Source: Myxococcales bacterium (lineage in GTDB: Bacteria > Lernaellota > Lernaellaia > Lernaellales > Lernaellaceae). Taken from it: a DNA stretch of 63,661 bases. The notes under the pieces were generated by a model that did not search any database, was not told the DNA's origin, and saw only the letters and a list, made by a program, of their open reading frames with translations. Each line of letters opens with the position of its first letter. Position 1 is the stretch's first letter. The stretch is from contig JAAYVF010000061.1 of NCBI GenBank assembly GCA_012517325.1, forward strand, positions 1 through 63,661, in the 5' to 3' direction. A program made the translations under genes and the position numbers. Shown piece by piece: positions 1 through 8,356 of the stretch.

Positions 1-94
1 GGGGCAGCTGCCCCTCCAGGACGCAGACCAGCAACCTCATCCGCTGTAACTCCTTGGGAGTCATCGAAATCATGTCCTTCTTCATGGGGGACAT
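1..94 (-). CDS. ISNCY-like transposase, N-terminal fragment (runs off window)
   Basis: Reading leftwards from an ATG at 94 (a second ATG is at 85), the frame stays open to the window edge for 31 codons. The residues MTPKELQRMRLL followed by VCVLEGQL resemble the start of ISNCY-type transposases, in which a basic 'K-E-L-x-R' helix precedes a helix-turn-helix. Only the N-terminus is present, so the catalytic region cannot be judged. The start lies inside a tandem 19-bp repeat that would form the element's end. The family name rests on recall of this N-terminal pattern and is tentative; that it belongs to a mobile element is better supported than the exact family. Confidence 0.55.
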   Translation of the reverse strand, partial: MSPMKKDMISMTPKELQRMRLLVCVLEGQLP

Positions 95-131
95 AATCGC
101 TAAGCAGTTACAGGGGACAAAGTCGCTAAGC
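87..131. repeat. Tandem 19-bp terminal repeats of the IS
   Basis: Copy one, GGGGACATAATCGCTAAGC, covers 87-105. Copy two, GGGGACAAAGTCGCTAAGC, covers 113-131. They differ at three positions and sit 26 bases apart, centre to centre. Direct repeats of this kind at an IS end are usually transposase-binding sites. The first copy overlaps the putative transposase start codon at 94. Confidence 0.75.
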
Positions 132-416
132 TAATACAGCAGGCGGCGATTTCCGTTTGGCGGCGAAGAGATATACGGTGTTATTTGAGACTGATTCAAA
201 TGAAAAATCGTCCGGCGTACTGACCAGGGAACTGGACAAGGTTCATGGCAAGCCTTAGCGTTAAAGCGGCTGACGGGCAACTCGATAGATGACGTAAATG
301 ACAAGGTTTTCGCAATCCGAAACGAGCGATTTTCGCTGTTCGGCAACATCAAATTATCGAAAAATCCCGGCCTGACAGGCCAAAACGAATTGGTGCATCT
401 CTGGCAAGGAGCCGCC
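132..416. other. Non-coding stretch between IS end and aconitase gene
   Basis: No convincing gene is present in these 285 bases. I see a 6-bp inverted repeat, ATTTGA at 183-188 and TCAAAT at 196-201, which could be a small operator. Two short hairpins follow: AGCGA-TTT-TCGCT at about 338-350 and GGCCTG/CAGGCC near 369-381. No good sigma-70 -35/-10 pair was found. The segment is more AT-rich than the genes that follow and presumably contains the promoter of the TCA block. Confidence 0.5.
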
Positions 417-3128
417 ATGACCGCAAGCAATACCTTCGGCGCCCGCGACGTTTTATCCACTCCCTTCGGCAATTTCACTTATTTTCGCCTGGGCAAACTG
501 GCCGAGGATGGGCTGGCGCAAACCGACCGCTTGCCGTTCGCCATCCGAATTTTTCTCGAATCGGCGTTACGCAACGAAAACGGCCTGGAAGTCACCCGCG
601 AAGATGTCCTGAAACTTGCCCGCTACCAGGCAAAACAACCGGGCGACGCCACCATCCCCTTCGCTCCGGCCCGGGTGCTGATGCAGGATTTCACCGGCGT
701 GCCGGCAGTGGTCGACCTGGCCGCTTTGCGTAGCGCCATGAAGCGGTTCGGCAAAGACCCGCGGAGAATCAATCCGCTGATCCCGGTCGACCTGGTGATC
801 GACCACAGCGTTCAGGTCGACGCCTACGGTTCCGCCGACGCCTTGCGGATCAACGCCGATCTCGAATTCCAGCGGAACCGCGAACGCTACGAGTTCCTGC
901 ACTGGGGCCAGAAGGCATTCGACAATTTCCGCTGCGTTCCCCCGGCGATGGGCATCTGCCACCAGGTAAACCTCGAATCCCTGGCGACGGTGGTTTACCG
1001 GCGGCGGAACAAGAGTCCCGAGCTGGACGAGTTGTTTCCCGACACGCTGGTGGGCTGCGACAGCCATACGACGATGATCAACGGCCTGGGAGTGCTAGGT
1101 TGGGGCGTCGGCGGCATCGAAGCCGAGGCCGTGACACTGGGGCAGCCCTATTACATGGTCATGCCCGCGGTGATCGGATTCCGTCTCACCGGCGCGCTGC
1201 CCGAAGGCGTGACCGCCACCGACCTGGTGCTGACGATCACCCACCTGTTGCGGAAGAAGGGCGTGGTCGGGAAAATCGTCGAATTCTTCGGCACCGGGCT
1301 GGCGACCATGTCCCTGCCCGATCGGGCGACCATCGCCAACATGGCCCCGGAAATGGGCGCGCGCGCCTGCCTGTTTCCTGTCGACGACAACACGCTGCGG
1401 TACCTGCGGGACACGGGACGCCGCGACGAACAAATCAAACTGGTCGAAATCTACTACAAAGCGCAGGGGCTCTTCCGCACCGCCGCGACTCCCGACCCGG
1501 ACTATCAGGACGTCGTCGAACTTGATCTGACGACGGTCGCGCCCTGTCTCGCCGGACCGAAGCGCCCGCAGGATCGAATTCCCGTATCCGAGATGAAATC
1601 GAACTGGCGGGCCGATCTGTACAAGCCGGTGGCCGAGCGCGGCTACGGCTTGCCGGTCGAGGCGGGCGCCGCCCGAGAAACGGTCGAATACCCGGACGGC
1701 TCGCGCGGCGAGCTGACGCACGGCGACGTGGTGATCGCGGCGATCACCAGTTGCACCAACACCAGCAACCCCTGGGTACTCATCGGCGCGGGCCTGCTCG
1801 CGAAAAAGGCCGTCGAAAAAGGGTTACGGGTCAAACCGCACGTCAAAACGAGCCTCGCGCCGGGTTCCAAGGTCGTCACCCATTACCTCGCTAAATCCGG
1901 CCTGACGCCCTACCTGGATCAACTGGGCTTTGCGACCGTCGGCTACGGTTGCACGACCTGCATCGGCAACAGCGGCCCCCTGCCCGAACACCTCGCCAAG
2001 CCGATCGAAAAAGGCAACCTGGTGGCCGCCGCGGTGTTGTCCGGCAACCGCAATTTCGAGGGCCGGATCAACCCATTGACCAAGGCTAATTATCTGGCCT
2101 CACCGATGTATGTCGTGGCGTATGCGCTCGCCGGCACGGTCGATCTCGACTTGAACGCCGAACCGGTCGGCCAAGGGAAAGACGGGCCGGTTTATTTGCG
2201 TGACATCTGGCCGACCAACGCGGAAATCAAAGCCCTCCTGTCCAACGCCATGGAACCGGAAGCCTTCCGCGCGCGCTACGGCGAAATCTATCACGCCAAT
2301 CCGGCCTGGAACGCCATTCCTTCGACGGACGAAGCGGTTTACCTCTGGCGCGACGACAGCACCTACATCCAGGAGCCGCCTTTCTTTCTCGACATGAAAT
2401 TGACGGTGGAGCCGATCCGGCCGATCCGCGGCGCGCGCGTGCTGGTCAAGGTCGGCGACAGCGTCACCACCGACCACATCAGCCCGGCCGGCTCGATTCC
2501 TGCTCAGTCGCCCGCGGGGCAATACCTGATCGCCCAGGGCGTCGCGCCGGCCGATTTCAATTCGTACGGCAGCCGGCGCGGCAACGACCGCGTGATGACG
2601 CGCGGCACGTTCGCCAACATCCGCATCCGCAATCAAATCGCGCCTGGCACCGAAGGCGGCTTCACCACGTACCTGCCGACCGGCGAGGTGACCTCCATTT
2701 ACGAGGCGTCGCTCCAATACAAGGCGGCGGGCACGCCGACGCTGGTGCTGGCGGGAGTCGACTACGGCATGGGATCCAGCCGCGACTGGGCCGCCAAAGG
2801 GACGATGTTGCTCGGAGTCAAAGCGGTGATCGCGCGTTCGTTCGAGATCATCCACCGCGCCAACCTGGTCGGTATGGGCGTCTTGCCGCTGCAGTTTTTG
2901 GAAGGGCAATCCGCCGAAACGCTCGGGCTGACCGGCCGCGAGACGTTTGACATCGCCCTCGATGACGGCCTGCAACCCGGCCAGGAGTTGACCGTGGATT
3001 ACATTCGCGAGGACGGCAGCCGCGGCTCGTTCCAGGTCAAATGCCGGATCGACTCGCCAGTGGAAGTCGAATACTACCGCCACGGCGGCGTGCTCAACAT
3101 GGCGCTGCGGCGGATGGTCCGGGAATAA
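417..3128 (+). CDS. acnA: Aconitate hydratase A
   Basis: Converts citrate to isocitrate through cis-aconitate in the cytoplasmic TCA cycle. The protein is 903 residues, the usual size for the AcnA/IRP1 family. The [4Fe-4S] ligands are visible as C446 in TSCTNTSNP and C512/C515 in [12 protein letters not shown]; the 66- and 3-residue spacing is that of AcnA. The C-terminal swivel domain carries [11 protein letters not shown] at about 780-790. I chose the ATG at 417 because AGGAG lies five bases upstream; an in-frame TTG at 390 would add nine residues without a better ribosome site. It opens a run of TCA genes on the same strand. Confidence 0.97.
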   Translation: MTASNTFGARDVLSTPFGNFTYFRLGKLAEDGLAQTDRLPFAIRIFLESALRNENGLEVTREDVLKLARYQAKQPGDATIPFAPARVLMQDFTGVPAVVDLAALRSAMKRFGKDPRRINPLIPVDLVIDHSVQVDAYGSADALRINADLEFQRNRERYEFLHWGQKAFDNFRCVPPAMGICHQVNLESLATVVYRRRNKSPELDELFPDTLVGCDSHTTMINGLGVLGWGVGGIEAEAVTLGQPYYMVMPAVIGFRLTGALPEGVTATDLVLTITHLLRKKGVVGKIVEFFGTGLATMSLPDRATIANMAPEMGARACLFPVDDNTLRYLRDTGRRDEQIKLVEIYYKAQGLFRTAATPDPDYQDVVELDLTTVAPCLAGPKRPQDRIPVSEMKSNWRADLYKPVAERGYGLPVEAGAARETVEYPDGSRGELTHGDVVIAAITSCTNTSNPWVLIGAGLLAKKAVEKGLRVKPHVKTSLAPGSKVVTHYLAKSGLTPYLDQLGFATVGYGCTTCIGNSGPLPEHLAKPIEKGNLVAAAVLSGNRNFEGRINPLTKANYLASPMYVVAYALAGTVDLDLNAEPVGQGKDGPVYLRDIWPTNAEIKALLSNAMEPEAFRARYGEIYHANPAWNAIPSTDEAVYLWRDDSTYIQEPPFFLDMKLTVEPIRPIRGARVLVKVGDSVTTDHISPAGSIPAQSPAGQYLIAQGVAPADFNSYGSRRGNDRVMTRGTFANIRIRNQIAPGTEGGFTTYLPTGEVTSIYEASLQYKAAGTPTLVLAGVDYGMGSSRDWAAKGTMLLGVKAVIARSFEIIHRANLVGMGVLPLQFLEGQSAETLGLTGRETFDIALDDGLQPGQELTVDYIREDGSRGSFQVKCRIDSPVEVEYYRHGGVLNMALRRMVRE

Positions 3129-3166
3129 ACGGAAACGTCAATCAACCACCAAACGGGTGAACTGAC

Positions 3167-4876
3167 ATGGCCGATTTGAATCTCGTGATTGCCGGCGCGG
3201 CCGGACAGGGCGTGCAATCGGCGGCCGCCATTCTCGGGCGCCTGCTGCTGCGCCAGGGATTGCACGTGTTCGTGACGCAGGATTACCAATCGCGCATCCG
3301 CGGCGGGCACAACTTCATGGCGATCCGCATCGCCGACCGGCCCGTCTCAGCCTCGGTGCGGAACATCCATTACCTGATCGCGCTCAACGAAGAGAGTCTG
3401 CGCCTGCATTTGCCCAATCTGCAGGCCGACGGGCTGGCGTTGTGCATGGCCGAGGATCGGGGCGAGGTCGCCGATCCCCGGATTCGGGCCTTGCCCGCCG
3501 AAGTCGGCCCGGTTGGCGCGCGCAACGCGAAATACGTCGGCGTCAAGCTGATGGCGATGTTTGCGGAGATGACCGGTTTCACCAAGGCGCCGCTGATCGA
3601 CGCCGTACAGGTGGAGATGGGCAAACGGCTGAAGCCCGAAGTCCTGCAACTGAACCTCGAGGCGATCGACGCCGCGGCGGCTTTCGTCGCCGCGCCCGAC
3701 CGCCACGCGCTGCCCTTTCAAACCGATCCGGGCCGCGAACGGCTGTTTCTCGAAGGCAACGAGGCCCTGGCGCTGGGTTTGATCGCCGGCGGCATCGGCG
3801 TCTATGCCGGCTACCCGATGAGCCCGGCGACCTCCGTCCTCAACACGCTGGCCGAATTCGGCGCCAAGGCCGGCATCGTCGTGGAGCAGGTGGAAGACGA
3901 GATCGCCGCGCTGAACGTCGCCCTCGGCGCGGCCTTCGCCGGCGCGCGGGCCGCCGCCGGCACCTCGGGCGCGGGCATCAGCCTGATGTCGGAAGCCATC
4001 GGCCTGGCGGGCATCTCCGAAACGCCCGTGGTCGTCATCGACGCCCAGCGTCCCGGCCCCAGCACCGGCATGGCCACCCGTACCGAGCAATCCGACCTCT
4101 TGTTCGTTGCGCACGCGTCGCAAGGCGAATTTCCACGGATCATCCTCGCTCCGACCGATCATCGCGACGCCTTTTACCTCGGCGCCGAGGCTTTGAATCT
4201 GGCGGAGCGCTGGCAGGTCCCGGTGTTCATCATGACCGACCAGGTGCTGGCCGACGCGCAACAGACCGTCGATGAATTCGATCTTTCCACCGTGAAAATC
4301 GAGCGCGGCGCCATCGCCGCCGAACCGCCGGAACCGACCTTAATGAAGCGCTACGCAGTGACGCCGTCTGGCGTTTCGCCGCGCGCGATCCCGACCCAGT
4401 CGAAATGGATCGTGCAACAGGACAGCCACGAGCACACCGAGGTCGGCCACCTCAGCGACAACCGCGAAAACCGCGTGCGGCAGGTCGACAAGCGCGAACG
4501 CAAACGCGACGGCATCGCGGCGGAATTTCCGGGTCCGGAGATCGTCGGCGATCCGGACGGCACGCTGTTTCTGGCCTGGGGCTCGACGGTCGGGCCGGTA
4601 CTGGAGGCGGCGGAATTGTTGCGCGCCCGCGGGCGCAAGGTCGGCGTGGCCGTGTTCCGCCACCTTTTCCCGATGAACAAGGAACGGACGGCGGTCGCTT
4701 TGTCGCGCGCCGCGCGGCGTTTCACGATCGAGGTGAATCAGACCGGTCAGCTCGGCAAACTGTTGTTGCTCGAAACCGGCCTGACGACCGACGGCCACCT
4801 GGGCAAGTACGACGGCCGCCTGTTCACGGTGCAGGAAGCGCTGGCCCGCCTGGAAGAGGCGCTAGCCGGTTGTTGA
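3167..4876 (+). CDS. korA: 2-oxoacid:ferredoxin oxidoreductase, fused gamma-alpha subunit (probable 2-oxoglutarate type)
   Basis: Partner of the beta subunit at 5029. Together they would interconvert 2-oxoglutarate plus CoA and succinyl-CoA plus CO2 using ferredoxin. The 569-residue chain has the gamma domain first (residues 1 to about 175, opening with VIAGAAGQGVQS), then the alpha pyrimidine-binding domain from about 198 (GYPMSPATSVLNTL), then a C-terminal domain from about 440. This gamma-alpha fusion is common in KorA-type enzymes. Substrate is inferred from the TCA neighbours; pyruvate or a branched 2-oxoacid cannot be excluded. The last residues AGC and the stop lie within the end of a palindromic repeat, so the native C-terminus may have been replaced. 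Confidence 0.9.
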   Translation: MADLNLVIAGAAGQGVQSAAAILGRLLLRQGLHVFVTQDYQSRIRGGHNFMAIRIADRPVSASVRNIHYLIALNEESLRLHLPNLQADGLALCMAEDRGEVADPRIRALPAEVGPVGARNAKYVGVKLMAMFAEMTGFTKAPLIDAVQVEMGKRLKPEVLQLNLEAIDAAAAFVAAPDRHALPFQTDPGRERLFLEGNEALALGLIAGGIGVYAGYPMSPATSVLNTLAEFGAKAGIVVEQVEDEIAALNVALGAAFAGARAAAGTSGAGISLMSEAIGLAGISETPVVVIDAQRPGPSTGMATRTEQSDLLFVAHASQGEFPRIILAPTDHRDAFYLGAEALNLAERWQVPVFIMTDQVLADAQQTVDEFDLSTVKIERGAIAAEPPEPTLMKRYAVTPSGVSPRAIPTQSKWIVQQDSHEHTEVGHLSDNRENRVRQVDKRERKRDGIAAEFPGPEIVGDPDGTLFLAWGSTVGPVLEAAELLRARGRKVGVAVFRHLFPMNKERTAVALSRAARRFTIEVNQTGQLGKLLLLETGLTTDGHLGKYDGRLFTVQEALARLEEALAGC

Positions 4877-5018
4877 AAAACACCCGGTGTGCGATCCATG
4901 GATGGATCGCCATTTTCGGCAACTTCCGAAGTTGTCGAAAATGAAGCGAAAGAAAAACCACGCTTTTTGTTGAGCGCGGTTGAAAAAGGCCAGGACGGCC
5001 TTTTTCAACCGCCTGCTG
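4862..5018. repeat. Palindromic repeat insertion between korA and korB
   Basis: The segment has roughly inverted ends: CTAGCCGGTTGTTGAAAAA on the left, and on the right the complement of CCAGCAGGCGGTTGAAAAA. Inside are three stems: GCGATCCA/TGGATCGC at 4891-4910, a 15-bp stem with one G-T pair at 4911-4943, and a 16-bp stem at 4976-5012. It separates two subunit genes that are normally adjacent. A similar end, CTAACAGGCTGTTGAAGAA, occurs at 63517. This looks like a non-autonomous (MITE/REP-like) repeat; no protein is encoded. Confidence 0.7.
4976..5012 (+). repeat. Perfect 16-bp stem-loop upstream of korB
   Basis: The arms at 4976-4991 and 4997-5012 pair perfectly around the loop AGGAC. The core is GGTTGAAAAAGGCC and its complement. 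There is no trailing T-run, so it is not a standard intrinsic terminator. It ends seven bases before the GGGAGG ribosome site of korB and could stabilise or insulate that part of the message. Confidence 0.8.
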
Positions 5019-5028
5019 GGAGGCGAAC

Positions 5029-5889
5029 ATGAATTGCGTTGAAAATTACGCCTTGCACGAACCGCAATGGTGTCCGGGGTGCGGCAATTTCGATCTGCTC
5101 GACAGCGTCAAGCAGGCGCTGTGCGAACTGGAAATCGAACCGCACAAATTAATGCTCGCCGTCGGCATCGGTCAGGCGTCCAAACTGGGTTTTTCGCTCA
5201 AGGCCAACATGTTCAACGGCTTGCACGGGCGCATGTTGCCTCTGGCCATGGGCATGAAGATGGCGAACCACGCCGCACCGGTTCTGGTGGTTTCGGGCGA
5301 CGGTTGCTTCTACGCCGAGGGCGGCAACCATTTCATTCACAACCTGCGGCGCAACCTCGACGTCACCATGCTGGCGAGCGACAACCGTGTGTACGGGCTG
5401 ACCAAAGGTCAGGCCTCGCCGACCTCGGCCGCCGATTTCACCACCAAAATCCATCCCGAGGGTGTCGGCGCGGCGCCGATCAATCCCAGCGCGTTGGCCC
5501 TGGTGGCGGGCGCGACTTTCGTCGCGCGGACCTTCACGGGCAACCGAGCGGAAGTCGTCACGCTGATCAAGGCGGCGCTACGGCATCGCGGCGCGTCGTT
5601 CATCGACATCATGAGCCCCTGCGTTTCGTTCAATAAGGTCAATACGTTCGCCTGGTACAAGCAACGCGCCAAGCCGCTCGGGCCGGAACACGACCCCACC
5701 GACCTGGCGGCGGCGCTGAAGTGGGCGCTGTTGCCCACCGAAGAAATCATCCCGACGGGGATTCTCTATCAAGTTCAGCGCCCGGTCTTCGGCGATCACC
5801 TGACCGCGATGCGCGGCGAACCCATCGCCGCGCGAACCTGGAAATACACGCCCGAACGCGTCCGGCCGCTGTTCGCCAAATTCAAATAA
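5029..5889 (+). CDS. korB: 2-oxoacid:ferredoxin oxidoreductase, beta subunit
   Basis: Thiamine-diphosphate-binding subunit of the KorAB complex. The 286 residues carry WCPGCGNF (C15, C18), the TPP/Mg motif beginning GDG at 90-92 and continuing through NRVYGLTKGQASPTS, and C198 in SPCVSFN. C15, C18 and C198 are the usual iron-sulfur ligand positions of this subunit. The ATG at 5029 follows GGGAGG by five bases. No separate ferredoxin-like delta subunit is present, as expected for two-subunit KorAB. The gap to korA is filled by a palindromic repeat, so the two may no longer be translationally coupled. Confidence 0.93.
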   Translation: MNCVENYALHEPQWCPGCGNFDLLDSVKQALCELEIEPHKLMLAVGIGQASKLGFSLKANMFNGLHGRMLPLAMGMKMANHAAPVLVVSGDGCFYAEGGNHFIHNLRRNLDVTMLASDNRVYGLTKGQASPTSAADFTTKIHPEGVGAAPINPSALALVAGATFVARTFTGNRAEVVTLIKAALRHRGASFIDIMSPCVSFNKVNTFAWYKQRAKPLGPEHDPTDLAAALKWALLPTEEIIPTGILYQVQRPVFGDHLTAMRGEPIAARTWKYTPERVRPLFAKFK

Positions 5890-5930
5890 GGCGCCGGAGG
5901 GAAAACCGGCTTTATTCCGGGAGGTGGACT

Positions 5931-7622
5931 TTGCAAATCACGGATCGTTTTTCCTATGACGTCGTGATCATGGGCGCCGGCCTGGCCGGCATGACGGCCG
6001 CCGTCAAAATGGCCGAAAACCACCCGCGCCTCAAGGTCGCGCTGCTGACCAAGGTGCACCCGGTCCGTTCGCACTCCGGCGCGGCGCAGGGCGGCATCAA
6101 CGCGGCGGTCGCCCAGGACGACAAGTGGGAAGACCACTACTACGACACCCTCAAGGGCGGTTGGTTTCTCGGCGACCAGGACGCGGTGCGCGCACTGACC
6201 GAGGAAGCGCCGGCGGCGATTTTCGAGCTGGACCGCTGGGGGGCGAATTTCAGCCGGCTGCCGGACGGCAATTTCGCGCAACGCCCCTTCGGCGGCCAGC
6301 GCCGCAACCGCACCTGCTACGTGCAGGATCTGACCGGTCACGCGCTCCTGACGACGATGTACGAACAGGTCGTCAAAAAGGGCATCGACGTTTTCGCCGA
6401 ATGGTTCGTCTTTTCCCTCGTCGCCGACGCCGACCGTTTTTACGGTTTCCTCGCCTTCGATCTGCAGACCGGCAAAATCGGCTTTTTCGCCGGGCGGGCC
6501 GGGCTGATCGCCACCGGCGGTGCGGGCCGCGTCTTCGGCCAATCTTCCAACGCCCTGATCAACACGGGCGACGGCATGGCGCTGGCCTGGCGGGCCGGTG
6601 TGCCCCTGAAAGACATCGAGTTTTTCCAAACGCACCCGACGGGCCTGCTCAACGGCATTCTCATCACCGAAGGCGCCCGCGGCGAAGGCGGTTACCTGCT
6701 CAATCGCGACGGCGAGCGGTTCATGGCCAAGTACGCGCCGAAGTTCATGGAACTGGCGCCGCGCGATCTGGTGGCACGGTCGATCCACACCGAAATCATG
6801 GAGGGCCGGGGCTTCGACGACGGTTGCGTCCGGCTCGATCTGCGTCACCTCGGCGCCGAGAAAATCAACCAGAAGCTGCCGCAGATCCGCGAAATCGCCA
6901 TGTACTTCGCCGGGGTCGATCCGATCGTCGAGCCGATCCCCATCCGCCCGACCGTGCATTACACGATGGGCGGCATCGACGTCGATGTGCACGGCGCGAC
7001 TCCCCTGCCCGGTTTGTACGCCGCCGGCGAAGCCGCCTGTGTTTCGGTGCACGGGGCCAACCGCCTGGGAGGCAACTCACTGCTGGATACGATCGTCTTC
7101 GGCATTCGCGCCGCGGCTTCGATTCCGGCGTCGCTCGACGGCCGGCACGAAGCGCCGCCGGACCTGCTCGAACGGGAGATGGAAAAATTCCGGGCGCTTT
7201 TCGTGGGCCCCTCGTCCACGGACGTGCCGGCGCTGCGCCGTGAAATGGAAAGCGCGATGGTGGCCGGCTTCTCGCTCAAGCGCGAGGCGGAAGGCATGAA
7301 AACCGGGTTGGCCGCCGTGCGCCAGTTGCGCGAACGCTATCAAGGCGTCCGCGTCGCCGACCGGTCGCTCGTCTTCAACGCCGAACTGACGCGCGCCCTC
7401 GAACTGGGTTGCATGCTCGACGTAGGATACGCCTGCGCCTTCGCCTCGCTGCCGCGCCAGGAATCGCGGGGCAGCCATTTCCGTTACGACTATCCGAAAA
7501 TGGACAACTCCCGATTCCTCAAGCACAGCCTGGTGACCACCGGCGGCACCGGGGATCCGACGCTGGCCTATCGCGACGTGACGATCGTGGACACCCCGCC
7601 GCTCGATGAAATCAAGTATTAG
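5931..7622 (+). CDS. Succinate dehydrogenase/fumarate reductase flavoprotein subunit
   Basis: Catalytic subunit that interconverts succinate and fumarate using covalently bound FAD. The Rossmann motif GAGLAGMTAA lies near the N-terminus. RSHSGAAQGGINA contains H48, the likely FAD-linking histidine. H235 in QTHPTG and the PRDLVARSIHTEI segment belong to the active site, and the FAD-capping motif GANRLGGNSLLDTIVFG is present. The start is TTG at 5931, six bases after GGGAGG; no ATG near the motif start would keep the domain whole. At 563 residues it is typical. Sequence alone does not show whether it works as Sdh or Frd. The iron-sulfur subunit follows after 14 bases, and no cytochrome b anchor gene is nearby. 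Confidence 0.93.
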   Translation: MQITDRFSYDVVIMGAGLAGMTAAVKMAENHPRLKVALLTKVHPVRSHSGAAQGGINAAVAQDDKWEDHYYDTLKGGWFLGDQDAVRALTEEAPAAIFELDRWGANFSRLPDGNFAQRPFGGQRRNRTCYVQDLTGHALLTTMYEQVVKKGIDVFAEWFVFSLVADADRFYGFLAFDLQTGKIGFFAGRAGLIATGGAGRVFGQSSNALINTGDGMALAWRAGVPLKDIEFFQTHPTGLLNGILITEGARGEGGYLLNRDGERFMAKYAPKFMELAPRDLVARSIHTEIMEGRGFDDGCVRLDLRHLGAEKINQKLPQIREIAMYFAGVDPIVEPIPIRPTVHYTMGGIDVDVHGATPLPGLYAAGEAACVSVHGANRLGGNSLLDTIVFGIRAAASIPASLDGRHEAPPDLLEREMEKFRALFVGPSSTDVPALRREMESAMVAGFSLKREAEGMKTGLAAVRQLRERYQGVRVADRSLVFNAELTRALELGCMLDVGYACAFASLPRQESRGSHFRYDYPKMDNSRFLKHSLVTTGGTGDPTLAYRDVTIVDTPPLDEIKY

Positions 7623-7636
7623 CAAGGAGGGCTGAG

Positions 7637-8350
7637 ATGAAAGCCGTGCTCGATATTCATCGCCGCAAACCGGAGCAAAAAAATTCCTATCGCCAGTCCT
7701 TCGAAATCGAGGCCGCGCCCGGCGACACGCTGCTGGATCTTTTCCACAAGATCCAGGCGGAAAAGGACCCGACTTTTGCCTATCGCTACAGTTGCCGCGG
7801 CGCGATCTGCGGCTCGTGCGCGGTGCGGATCAACGGCACGGCCGCCCTGGCCTGTAAAACCCAGGCGGCGCCGCTGGCCGAAAAGGGCGTGATCGTCGTC
7901 GATCCGTTGGGCAATCTGCCGAGTCTGAAGGACCTGGTCGTCGATTTCGCCCTCTTCTGGGAAGCGTACGACAAGGTGCGCCCGTACATCGTGCGGCAAC
8001 GGGAACAGCACGATTACCGGCTGACCTGGGAAGACAAGCTTTCGAAAAAGCACCTCGACCAGCTCGATCGGGCGATTCTTTGCATCAAGTGCGCCTCCTG
8101 TTTTTCCGACTGCCCCAAACGGCGGGAGGATGCCCGGTTCATGGGACCGGCGGCGGCGGCGAACCTGTACAAGTTTTATTTCGACCCGCGCGACGCCATC
8201 CACGCCGAGCGGCGCGAATTGAGCGCCGACCCGGGTTTCGGGGTGGTGGCTTGCGATTCGCATGCGAATTGCGTGAAGGTATGTCCGAAAGATGTGCGCC
8301 CGCTAAGGGCCATCAACCTGATTCGACAAGATTTGCCAAAACAGGAGTAG
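7637..8350 (+). CDS. Succinate dehydrogenase/fumarate reductase iron-sulfur subunit
   Basis: Electron-transfer subunit for the flavoprotein just upstream. All three cluster motifs are intact: 2Fe-2S cysteines C53, C58, C61 and C73; 4Fe-4S cysteines C149, C152, C155 and C216; 3Fe-4S cysteines C159, C206 and C212. The second and third sets match the spacing of E. coli SdhB. At 237 residues it lacks the C-terminal CCG domain of thiol:fumarate reductase subunits. AAGGAGG sits well placed before the ATG. With no membrane anchor gene beside it, the quinone site that would normally be shared with SdhC/D must come from elsewhere, or the complex is soluble. Confidence 0.94.
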   Translation: MKAVLDIHRRKPEQKNSYRQSFEIEAAPGDTLLDLFHKIQAEKDPTFAYRYSCRGAICGSCAVRINGTAALACKTQAAPLAEKGVIVVDPLGNLPSLKDLVVDFALFWEAYDKVRPYIVRQREQHDYRLTWEDKLSKKHLDQLDRAILCIKCASCFSDCPKRREDARFMGPAAAANLYKFYFDPRDAIHAERRELSADPGFGVVACDSHANCVKVCPKDVRPLRAINLIRQDLPKQE

Positions 8351-8356
8351 ACAGCC

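Larger units (their letters stand above)
1..131 (-). mobile_element. Insertion sequence end (partial element)
   Basis: The left edge of the window looks like one terminus of an insertion sequence. A transposase-like frame points leftwards out of the window, and upstream of its start are two tandem copies of a 19-bp motif. No target-site duplication can be checked because the other end is outside the window. The outer boundary is set here at the end of the second motif copy and could lie a few bases further right. Confidence 0.55.

Noticed and set aside
131-478. A 115-codon minus-strand frame at the left edge
   Set aside because: It overlaps the start of acnA, has no ribosome site and shows no recognisable domain.
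5721-5930. N-terminal extension of the flavoprotein subunit
   Set aside because: It overlaps korB in another frame; the TTG at 5931 has GGGAGG at the right distance and gives the normal family length.
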